Below are positions 28,501 to 37,360 of a DNA stretch of 64,000 nucleotides, piece by piece (the first letter of the stretch is position 1; each line of letters starts with the position of its first letter). The stretch spans positions 620,001-684,000 of the forward strand of contig OX442321.1 of NCBI GenBank assembly GCA_949358305.1. Direction: 5' to 3'. The position numbers were made by a program, and so were the translations under genes. The stretch comes from Strigamia acuminata (Eukaryota > Arthropoda > Chilopoda > Geophilomorpha > Linotaeniidae). The notes below the pieces were generated by a model. It did no database searches. It saw only the letters and a program-made list of their open reading frames with translations, and was not told the DNA's origin.

Positions 28501-31500
28501 TGGGGGGAGGAATAGCACGTTTGGGATGTGCTCCCTTCTTCTTCTCCCATTCAATTGTGACCAGAGCGAGGCAGGCGAGGGGAATATGTCAAGTGTTGAT
28601 TGGTGCAGACAGTCTCATTATGAGTAGTCAAAGAGTTATGGCAGTGACCCTGGATGAAATGAAAAGAAAAGAAAAGAAAAGAAAGAAAAGAATAGACGCC
28701 TGCCAAAAGAGATGCGTGGGTGTGGGGTTGGTCAATTGGTGACACCTTTTGCTCGTGGACCCCTTTATTCGTCCTTGGCATGAATTCCATGAATAATTTC
28801 TCCATATTCTTAAAGATAAAGTACAAATTCAGAATAATTCAAAATCTCAAACATCGTAGTCTGCGCAGTTTGAATTTACCTTCAAGTTACTGCGCATGCT
28901 AACTATAATTAAGGTGGGTTCACACTTGGAAGTAAAGTAAAGTAACGGTAACTAGTTACCAAATTCCAGTAACGCACGCAACCGAATCTCTGACGATATT
29001 TTTTATTAAAATAAGGAAAAAAAATGTGCTTTTTTGGATTTATTTATTTATTTATTGTTTAAATGCATTAAAAATTTAGGAATAAGTTTATTTTATTGTA
29101 ATAATGTCAGAAATAAATTGTCATTTCTGTAACAGTCACACAAGTTATTTTATGTAACAATGGAGGGGTGGACCTATCATTATTGGACGCACCTTAATTA
29201 TCTAAATCTTTTCGAATCCTACAAAAAATATGTGAAGATTCGAATCTCTGACACAGATTCTGATTTGTCACGTGTTGGGATTTGATCATGTGACTGCACG
29301 ATGATTCGTGATTGGCCGATTCATTTTCTCGCGAGATTTTGCGAGATCGGCTCATTCTGTATGTTTTTATGAATGGTATTCTAATAGATGGTGACGTGGG
29401 ACGGTGTTGAGAAGGTGAAGTTGGGGAAGAATTAAAAAGCGAGTGATGTATTTTATTAAATTACATTGGATTGATAAAGAGGGTTGGGCGGGACGCGGGA
29501 GGGGGAAATGATGGAAGATGAAGATGAATGTGTGTCCAGTTTGGTCGGATCTCTTGGGGATGCTTTTGCTGCACGATTCCAAGTCATTTCTTAAAAAACA
29601 GAAAACCATCGACATGGGAACCAACTTTACTTGATTGGATTTAGTTTCTTCTTAGCAAAACAAGTTTGATTTTTCTTTTTTATTTCTTTTTTCTTTTTAT
29701 TTTTCTTTTTTTTTTATAATTTGAAGGAAAAGTTTGTTGAGTTTCACTCGTTTGATTCGTGCGAGTGAAATTTTAATTGATCAACATTATAATTCGAGAT
29801 TAGATGCAAATATGTAAACAGTTGCGTAAAAATACCCGATTCGAGTCGCGGAATAAGCTTTTCAACTGTTAACGAGCTTGATTTTGATGCATAATTAAAG
29901 ATGCGGATGTTTGTTGATTCTTGCAAGTTTGTTTAATTTTCACGGAGATGGAACATTTCACAGTTGATCAATTTTTATCGATTTTTTTTTCAATTTTTGC
30001 TTTTTTTCGATCAATTTCGGATAATTTTTTGATTTTCCTACAAAAAAAAATTGATTTTATCGCTATTTTAGTTAATTTTTGTATTTAAATCGATTTCTTA
30101 GTTGATTTTTTTATTTAAATCGATTTCTTAGTTGATTTTTTTTATTTAAATCGATTTTTTAGTTTATTTTTTTAGTTAAATCGATTTTTTAGTTGATTTT
30201 TTTATTTAAATCGATTTTTTTTATTTTTTACCAAATATTTCCAATATTCCAAAAAAACTATGCAAATGCGTCACGCCGTCCTTGAAACAAATGAAATTAA
30301 AAAGAAATCGATTTTTTTATCGGATTAAGATCAGCAAATCGCAAATCTAGAAAAATCAGACATTAAAATCGCATCAAAAAAAAAATATAAAAAAAAAAAA
30401 CCAAAAAAAAAAAAACTTGTACAGTGAGAAGTCGTTGAAAACCGACTCTCGAATCTCAGGTGCTGGCAAATTATAATTAAGCGTCTCGGATTTTGTCTTC
30501 TCGAGTGTCCTCTTGACTTCTCCCGTTTAAGATGATGTTTGTTAGATCGAATAACTCCCATCATCTCCAGTTTACACTCTCAACCCTCTCCTGTCGAAAG
30601 GTGCGAAGGTGAAAAGAGGCACATGATTGCGGGGGCGGTCTGTTCTTGTCACGTGCCAGATCAAAGGCCATCCAACGACGCGCCTCCATTAAATACCTCT
30701 CCATATTCCACCCACATCCCCCCCCCGTCAAAACACAGAAACAAAAACCAAACAAAAAAAAAAATCCAAAACAAAAAAAAATCGTGAGTGGGGGGGCACG
30801 GGGGGGCACGGGACAACATCAATAAGGCAAAGTGTATGGGAGTGTACGAGTTCATTTTAAAATTTCACCAAGAAGGTGCCTAGAAAAATCGGTTTAGGAA
30901 TATTTATGCAAATTACATGGAAATGGCGCGTGCGCATTGGGGGATGGGGCGGCACACATCAAAGGATTCGGAGGCTGTGTTTTGCTCTGGCTCCTCAATC
31001 AACCTCGTCGAGATGGTGTGCTTTGAAATGATGCTCAGCTCACATCTCTGCCTCAGTGGCTGCGGCCGAGGCATTACTAACACCATCCACCACCCCCCGG
31101 CTCCCCCCCCCCATCACCTCCCCATCTTGCACTCTTTTCTCTTGCTTATTAAGGAGAAAGGGAAGGAGGGAGATGCAAACTAACTCCCACTACGACTTAT
31201 TTTTCGATCCATTTCGGAATTAACTCGTGTCAAACATTATTCTGCCTTTTGCGCTTCTTTTCAACCTCAAATGCTCCTTCGCGACGCCAATATTGTTGCA
31301 TTGTAGTGTGTAATACCTTGGACGATCAACTACGGGACTTCACATTTAGCACAATTTAATTGTTATTAGACTGTAATGCGATTCTGTGGCCCTTTGTCCA
31401 TAGATAGGTCGTCGTTACAAATAAATACATACATGTAATGCGATTCTGTCTTGAGTTCGTGGCGCCATCCGGCCGAAACGGTGCAAAATGGCGTTATTTT

Positions 31501-34500
31501 GCGGACAAATGGCGGACAACCGACATCCCGCATTTACATTTTTGGCGGACGTTATAACTAGAGACCGGATAAATGCATAAATGCATGGAATATATTTATA
31601 TTCAATATAAAGCCAAAATATTGAACGTAAAATGCGGGATGTCGGTTGTCCGCCATTTGCCCGCAAAAAGTTCTAGCAATGCGGGACAACTTGGATTTTA
31701 AAAAAATGGCGGATGTGAAGTCCTGTAGTAATCCTAGATAATACAAATACACCCTCTATGAATCATGGGAGGAATTATTCGACTGGATGGGAATCGAAAT
31801 CGAAGGGACGCTTTAAATGGGGGTTTGATTGGAGTCGCATTAATGTCTAGTCCATTAGGTTTGCCGGATGGGTGACGTCATCACGGGGGCGACCAAACTC
31901 GGCGCAACTCGCGCAATTTTAATCTGATTAAAGTTAAGAAAGAGGAATTGGAAATTGGAAATTTTCGAAAAAGTGTGAAAAACTCTCACCAGGTGTGCGG
32001 ATGGATGAATCGAGCACACCTGATCCTCACCCATGCTAATCGGTCCAAGGTCGAGTCAAATCGCGACCGCCGAATGGAACCTTTCGGCCATGTTGTTTTC
32101 GTTTGTTGTTTTGTGCTAATGAGCAGCTCGGAGGGATTTAGCGGACCTTGTTATGACAGGGATGTAACAGGGGGGCGGTTTGACGTCCCTCCTTCTCGTG
32201 ATTCGCTTCCCCGCCCCCTGTTATCCCCCTGGTGTCGAGTATCGCGTGACGCCGATTCGCTATTGTCACTTTTTTTTCTTTTTTTTTCAAATTTGAATGA
32301 CAAAAGAGGAGAAATGAGGCGGGGGGGAGGGGGGGGTTCGTGGCTAATGGTCAATCCAATTAGTTTGTAGTCGCGTTCTGAGCTGGTTAAAATGTCGCGC
32401 GTTTCTTTGATTGATTTTGATCGGCAAATGTCGCGAATCGCTTCGGTTTCGTGTTGGGTTTGGGTAATCGCGACCCGTGGGCTTGTTGACTGAATTGAGT
32501 GACAAAAGGGGGCACCGAGCAGCCGTGACATGCATCGCAGCTAATGACAAACGACGACCCGCTCACGGCCATTCGCTTCACCTTCGTTTTCCTTTCTCCG
32601 CGTCTCGATAAATATCAATTAAAATTAAATAAATTTTTTTTTTTTATATAAATAATTTAAATTTAATTTTGGCGCCATTTCGGGGGGTGAAACGGGTGTG
32701 AATCGGCATCTAATTCTTGTAATTTCGATTGTGTCGAGATGAAAGACGCGTGTTGCAATTGACATGTTGCGTCTGCGCACTGGAGGTCGCTGTATGGGGG
32801 CTTTTCATTAAACTGCAAATGGGCTCTCTAATTAGGTTGGCAGTAGTTTTGAAAATGGGAGTGCATGCCTAGCGCCTGTTTAAATTCGTGAGCGTGCAAA
32901 AATAGGGAGAGCGGGGGGTAGGGAGGGGGATACGCTGGAAGAACACAAAGAAAATGAATTTTCTATTTCCAAATCACACTTAACTTACCTTGTTCGAACA
33001 CTTTTTTTGTTTTTTTGAATTAGTTCTCGACATGTTGCTAATTGCGAGTGGATTCGTTCGCTTTAAAGGGAAGGTGACGGCTCGGGAGCGCCGTAATAAT
33101 ATATTTTTTTTTTAATTGCGTAATAAATTTATGTGCGAGTCCATTGTTCGGTTTGGTAAATGCGGAGTCGGTTTATAGACTTAGTGCTCGGAATTGGTTT
33201 ATTTCATGGTATTAACTGGCGTGGAGAGATAAACATGGAGTAAAGTTGAGCAAATGTTAGGATTTCTGTCACCAGGGGTCGATTTTTTGAGTTCGGATTT
33301 TTTTGACGGAGTTTTCCCATTTCTCCGGCCGCATCGAGTCGACCGTCGACGGCATGAAAAATGCCAACTCCCGTCGAAATTTAAAAAAAAAATTAAATTT
33401 TTTTTTATTTGTTTCTTTGCAGGCGAGTAAAGTTGGTTTGCCACCCACGCACCCCGGTTCACCACTGCCATTCGGCATGTACCCCAACGAGGCATTCGGA
33501 CCACAACCGCCACCTGCCCACATGGGGATCCCACCTGTGCACATAGATCCAAAGACAGGTGAGTGGCTTTTCACTCCCAGATACGTCAAACAGCTACACT
33601 TGCCAACAGGTAAGTTAGTTACAGTAATAACAATAAACACCCCCATTGCGTCACCTATTGTTTTTTTTAAATTTATTTTTAAATTTTTGTTGTTTTTATT
33701 TCAATGACTAATAAATACAAGTGCGAGAATCACGTGTCAATTTGGGCCAGATAAACCAATTAACGCGCTGCTAAACGATAAATACGCGTTTCGAAGCAGC
33801 TGTTAACTAGTTGCTTGGACGCTTTAATCCCGGCCATTAAATACAACAGCTTTTCTCGCAACTGCGTCTACCATTTTTTTTTATCATAGATATAATAATT
33901 TTTTTTTATTTTATTTATTTTTTTTTTAATTTCTTTTTTTTAACTTTTGGGCTCCTAATCAGCACGAGCTGTCAAGTTAGAAAGAAGGGAAGAGCGGACC
34001 AATAAATCATTGGCTCAAATGAATGGTGGGCAAGAAAAAGCCTGATTGGACTGAGTTGCATTAAATTGTGACCTGTAGGGGTCTGCAAATCTCTCGTTAT
34101 ATCACTTTACACACACTTTTAATCCCAATTTAATGATGGGAAAAAATATATATCAAGGATTTGGAAAAAAAAAAAGGCGACGGCCATTTTTTTATATATT
34201 TTTATTATTATTTTATTTTTTTTTTTTATTTCGTGGTGATTAAATTCTCATTTGAAGAATTTTGGATGGAAATGGGAACAGACACGTGTAATTTATATGT
34301 AAAGTGAAATTTAAATTGCATATTTGGAACTGTGTGTGTATGTAGGGTTTAATGACACGATCTCGTCTGATTTGCTCGTGATATTGATCCGATGTGTTAT
34401 CACGTGCGCAGGTATTCCGAGGCCTCCGATGTACTCCCTTCCATCACCGAGCCAGTATCCACATCCCATGTTTACGCCCGACTTTGCTCAGTGGTAAGTT

Positions 34501-37360
34501 TTATTTATTGGAAATTTGAAATTTGGGCGCCATTTTTCGACATGGCGTCATAGTCTTAGCTTCCGAATTTCGTCACCAGTCGGTACGTGACACTGGCATC
34601 TGCTTTTTACGATCATCGTTAGAATTCGACGAAAATACGACAAATAAATGCTGAAACACGATAATAAAGTAATTTTTATTCACAAAACGTTGTTTATTCA
34701 ACGTTAAAAACCAACACAGAGCGGGGTTTGTCCGCTGATTTAAAACCCTGGTGACGAAATGCAAAAAGAAAACAAAGCGTTATTTGTTTAGAAATGTTAT
34801 TTATTTACAAATTTCTTGTTTTTCTTGCCCAGGCATGCGCCAGGGATCTATCCGATGACCGCTGGCACCGGTTTCCGTGGGTACCCGTTGGTGACAACTG
34901 CATCCGGTCTTCCTCGTTTCTCCCCGGCTGGACTCATTCCGGCGCATCCCGGACTCGCTCCTCCCCACCCGGGGATCCCTCATCCCGCCATCGTGACGCC
35001 CGGGCCCAAGCAGGATGTGCCCGTTTCGTCGGTTTCAACTCAGGAAAATCACTTAAGGTGATTGATCGATCGATTCATTAATTTCATTTCGTTTTGTTTC
35101 GTTTCGTTTCGTTTCGTTTCGTTGCGCATGTCTGTTTATTTAGAAAAATCGTTCTTTTCGCTCGTAGAATGAATGACGTAATGCATGGCGGCTGACGTCA
35201 TTTTCATTTTGCTTTTGTTAATTTTTGTTAAATTTATTTTTATTTTTATTATTTTGGCTTCTCCCTTTAGTTGTTACTTCCTGCCTCCTCTGAGCTCGAC
35301 AAATGGCATGCTGTACCCCAGTTACCATGGCAACCAACTGTCTTCCAACCCAAGCACCTCTTCCCCCGATTTCGTGTATCAGTTAACGCTTGATCTGAGG
35401 AGTTTGAAACATGGCCAACCGCAAGACGGGAGGTATGAAATGTTCCAAAACTACAAATTGTTTGGTTGAGTTTCCCGCATTTGCCACCAGGCGCCGCGTA
35501 AATACAAGCCGCATGATTTCGAACTCATTTTTAACCGATTTCACGTCGGGAACACTAATTTCTGCATGATTTTGCGAGTATTTCAAATTAACATCCAAGT
35601 ATTTCCGCCATGTTTGTTTCCGTACGGCATGAAATTTGAACGGAACAAACGGCGAAGAAACTCAACCAAAAATGGCGACCGCGCGAAAGTGTTTATTAAA
35701 AATTGAAACTTGCCTTACTAATATTGTATCTGCGCAGACATTCATCGCTGGTTGATCCCAAGAGCTTATCGTCGAACAGCAACGAGAGCAAGAGCAGCAG
35801 TGATTCCAGCAGTCATCACAGTCATCATAATCACAACAATCACAGCGAATCGAAGAAAAACAAAGCATCGCACATCAAGAAACCACTCAACGCATTCATG
35901 CTGTACATGAAGGAGATGAGGGCCAAAGTAGTGGCCGAATGCACTCTCAAGGAGAGTGCAGCCATCAACCAAATTTTGGGCAGGCGGGTAAGAAATTTAA
36001 TTGAAAAAATTAAATTTTATTGATGTATTTTGACGTATTTGTGATGTCATTGCAGTGGCACGCGCTGGGGAGGGACGAGCAGGCCAAATATTACGATTTA
36101 GCGAGGAAGGAAAGGCAACTACATATGCAGTTGTATCCCGGGTGGAGTGCAAGGGATAATTATGCGCAACAGGGGAAAAAAAAGAAGCGAAAAAGGGACA
36201 AAAGTATCGATGGAGGTAAGAATGTTTTTATATGTTTTTTATATGTTTGCTTAATTGTTTTGTGTTTTGTTCCTAGAGGGCAGCAATCCAAAGAAGTGCC
36301 GGGCGAGGTTTGGCCTTGATCAGCAAGTTAATTGGTGCAAACCGTGTAGGTAAGATATCGGCTTTAAGAGAGTTGGGGCAAAAATGGCAGTGAAACCCTT
36401 TCAGTTTCGTCAACAGGATTTATTTTTATTGTTTTATTATTTTTTGATGTTTTTTTTTAATTTTTTTTTTTTTTTTAAAGATTTGTTGCGAAAATGCAAG
36501 GGTTGGTCATTATTTTATTATTTATTGTAAAATAAATTTGAATATTGGATTTCCAATTCGTGATTTATCTTTACATCATTGCTCTTTGAAATGTTTCGGA
36601 ATTTAAGAATATTTGTATATTTTTATAAAAAAAAATTTTTTTTATTAAAAAATAAATAATAATTCGGTTTAAAAGAGAGATAAATTGAGACCACAAAAGC
36701 CCCGAGTTTGGATGCATGCGTTTTTACTCGATTTGTTTGTCTGTATTTCTTTTTCTCGCATGCTTTTTTATAATTTTAAATTATATATAAAAAAAAAAAT
36801 TAAGAAATTGCATGCGATGATGATAAAAATAAATAATTTATCGAATTTCTCTTTCAGAGTAGAAGAAAACATGAAAAAATAATTTATTTTGTTATTTTTT
36901 ATTATTTGAAGTGAATTAATTGTAATTTTATTGAATTTATAGAAGAAAAAAGAAATGCATTCGATACATCGACGGCTCCGATGGAACCAGTGTGGACATA
37001 GACGATAATTTGGGCAGCGTGGGCAGTTCTGGTGATCTCGGCACCCCGGATTCGAAATCGTTAATGGACAGTGATGGTGATGCGCACACTTCATCCGAAA
37101 TTAGTTTATCCAGTCCTCCAGTTCCTACGGACATCAATTCGGACCAACACAAACCTCCCTCTTTATGCGTCATCAACCCTCACGACGCTAATCATCCTTT
37201 GAGCATTTCATCACTTACGGGACAATGTAGCAGCGTCAAAAGGGAACCTGGTCCTTCGTTGACCGAACCCTCGTTACTTTCCTCGGACAATAATGTGAAA
37301 ACAAGCATGTCGGATAATTCGAATTCAGTCCCTCCGCCTGCAGTCGTCTCGGTCACGTGA
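828..37360 (+). CDS. TCF7L2/pan: TCF/LEF transcription factor (pangolin/TCF7L2 type) with HMG box and C-clamp
   Basis: Eleven coding exons: 828-965, 1025-1124, 1321-1430, 33423-33558, 34412-34493, 34833-35057, 35271-35432, 35738-35987, 36056-36215, 36277-36349 and 36943-37360. All phases agree and give 617 aa. The N-terminus ([18 protein letters not shown], then an acidic run to about residue 46) is the beta-catenin-binding domain. The middle is Pro-rich and includes the conserved HIDPKTGIPRPP block. The HMG box spans about residues 363-432 ([19 protein letters not shown] to [19 protein letters not shown]), followed by a basic KKKKRKR tail. A C-clamp follows with four Cys at about 462, 475, 478 and 484 ([21 protein letters not shown]). 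TCF is the nuclear effector of Wnt/beta-catenin signalling, and the C-clamp recognises GC-rich helper sites. Exon 7 (35271-35432) has a less conserved end and may be alternative. The start at 828 fits the family N-terminus. Confidence 0.95.
3477..3639. repeat. Dispersed repeat, copy A
   Basis: About 163 bp that recur nearly unchanged at 5863-6029 in the same orientation. Shared blocks include the T/G-rich run ending in ggtttttagtaaggtttt and the end aaaattacttgccgacc. The repeat is probably part of a transposable element. Copy B has ggtcggca near 5771-5778 as a possible inverted partner of the terminal tgccgacc. Confidence 0.6.
4491..4777. mobile_element. Possible pogo/Tigger-like non-autonomous element
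   Basis: The right end reads ggataatcgatgctctactgta, the reverse complement of a TACAGTAGAGC... terminus typical of pogo/Tigger-like elements with a TA target site. The left end at 4491 begins tacagcagaatgaagatccg, a weak match. Inside are degenerate cgttatatcg and ggataatcgg motifs. The boundaries are tentative and no transposase is encoded. Confidence 0.35.
5426..5650. mobile_element. MITE-like element with TA-flanked terminal inverted repeats
   Basis: The left end taccgtattttaccgattaa is matched in reverse complement by the right end (ttaatcgataaagtacggta), with three differences over about 20 bp. Both ends lie on TA, consistent with a Tc1/mariner- or pogo-type 2-bp target duplication. 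At about 225 bp it has no coding capacity. Internal taccgta copies suggest nested or decayed termini. Confidence 0.6.
5863..6029. repeat. Dispersed repeat, copy B
   Basis: Second copy of the repeat at 3477-3639, same orientation, about 2.4 kb downstream and differing at only a few positions. It lies within a longer G/T-rich block beginning near 5770. Confidence 0.6.
7480..7920. repeat. Minisatellite with about 50-bp period, including an inverted copy
   Basis: At least seven direct copies of a unit with the core attagtcgattttgtcgata are spaced about 50 bp apart and separated by A-rich linkers. Near 7845-7890 one copy is inverted (reading tatcgacaaaatcgactaat), so direct and inverted units face each other. 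Confidence 0.75.
11955..12140. repeat. Short tandem array, about 20-bp units
   Basis: Roughly eight or nine degenerate copies of a T/A-rich unit such as attgaaatttcaatttttcc, with variants catcgaaatttcatattttt and catagaaaattcactttttt. No coding meaning is apparent. Confidence 0.6.
14037..14124. repeat. (TTA)n microsatellite
   Basis: About 28 nearly perfect tandem TTA/ATT triplets. They give a poly-Leu or poly-Ile reading in translated frames, which is not a gene. Confidence 0.95.
15210..15726. mobile_element. PIF/Harbinger-like MITE, 517 bp, TTA target duplication
   Basis: The left terminus is TACCTTGTTTACACC at 15210-15224. The right terminus is its exact reverse complement, GGTGTAAACAAGGTA, at 15712-15726. 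Both are flanked by TTA (15207-15209 and 15727-15729), as expected for PIF/Harbinger insertions. A near-perfect palindrome lies inside at 15421-15480. No transposase is present. Confidence 0.75.
15427..15474. repeat. Perfect 48-bp palindrome
   Basis: Each 24-bp arm starts with tgacgtcattcccattgaat and the arms meet with no spacer at aaca/tgtt. With one mismatch the arms extend outward into tgtaca/cgtaca (15421-15480). The outer tgacgtca is a perfect CRE-type octamer on each arm. Confidence 0.9.
17640..17875. repeat. Cluster of GCGTTATT motifs in both orientations
   Basis: The octamer gcgttatt or its complement aataacgc, plus close variants such as gtgttatt, occurs about seven times in 230 bp, mixed with gcaacgc-type words. 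It looks like a decayed element with nested inverted repeats. Confidence 0.5.
20236..20575. repeat. A/T-rich minisatellite
   Basis: Tandem copies of an irregular unit built from tatttggaaaaaatttg and aaattttttaaaaaa, roughly 30-50 bp per unit. Low complexity, non-coding. Confidence 0.75.
21970..22530. repeat. Minisatellite, about 90-100-bp period, six copies
   Basis: The core gaaaatttcgaatattttt recurs near 21976, 22065, 22165, 22258, 22349 and 22438, each followed by a caatttgtaaatttgaaat block. The array is non-coding. Confidence 0.75.
24545..24935. repeat. Minisatellite around the core aatagaccgattttg
   Basis: Irregular tandem units. In the best-conserved part (24660-24720) the period is 21 bp (gcttaaaaatagaccgattt). 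Flanking units drift to aaaattagtcgga- and aaaattgatggaa-type words. Confidence 0.7.
28908..29198. mobile_element. MITE-like element, about 291 bp
   Basis: The ends ATTAAGGTGGGTTCA and the reverse complement of TGGACGCACCTTAAT pair over about 15 bp with two mismatches, and both lie next to TA. The true target duplication is ambiguous because the junction is itself palindromic. The internal word acttggaagtaaagtaa also occurs near 16733, suggesting a second, incomplete family member there. Confidence 0.5.
30050..30225. repeat. Tandem array, about 30-bp unit
   Basis: About five copies of a unit containing aaatcgattt, tagttgattt and tttattt. Confidence 0.65.
31329..31729. mobile_element. Hairpin-rich MITE-like element, 401 bp
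   Basis: The terminal sequence ACTACGGGACTTCACAT (31329-31345) pairs with ATGTGAAGTCCTGTAGT (31713-31729), 16 of 17 bases. Inside is a second inverted repeat, perfect over 30 bp (31506-31535 against 31630-31659) and extending to about 40 bp with one mismatch, so the element could fold into a long stem. No target duplication is evident. Confidence 0.6.
35083..35123. repeat. (TTTCG)n microsatellite in a TCF intron
   Basis: About seven tandem pentamers of the tttcg type between TCF exons 6 and 7. Confidence 0.85.

Larger units (their letters stand above)
1431..33422 (+). other. 32-kb TCF intron 3 (no nested gene seen)
   Basis: This intron separates the beta-catenin-binding exons from the rest of TCF. 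I found no open reading frame in it that resembles a known protein, and no convincing tRNA or snRNA. It contains poly-A/T runs (for example 3117-3150, 24279-24328, 25490-25518), minisatellites, short simple repeats and several inverted-repeat elements, listed separately. Stretches with ordinary composition and nothing I can name are roughly 1500-3100, 6330-7300, 9000-10200, 12600-14000, 17900-20200, 22640-24480, 26050-28890, 29300-30000 and 31750-33400. Some less AT-rich islands (2100-2800, 24000-24130, 30590-31090, 32040-32600) could be enhancers or an alternative promoter, but the sequence alone does not prove it. Confidence 0.85.

Noticed and set aside
29327-29336. Palindrome tctcgcgaga, a known promoter motif
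   Set aside because: It lies alone in the TCF intron without other promoter signals or a downstream gene; probably chance.
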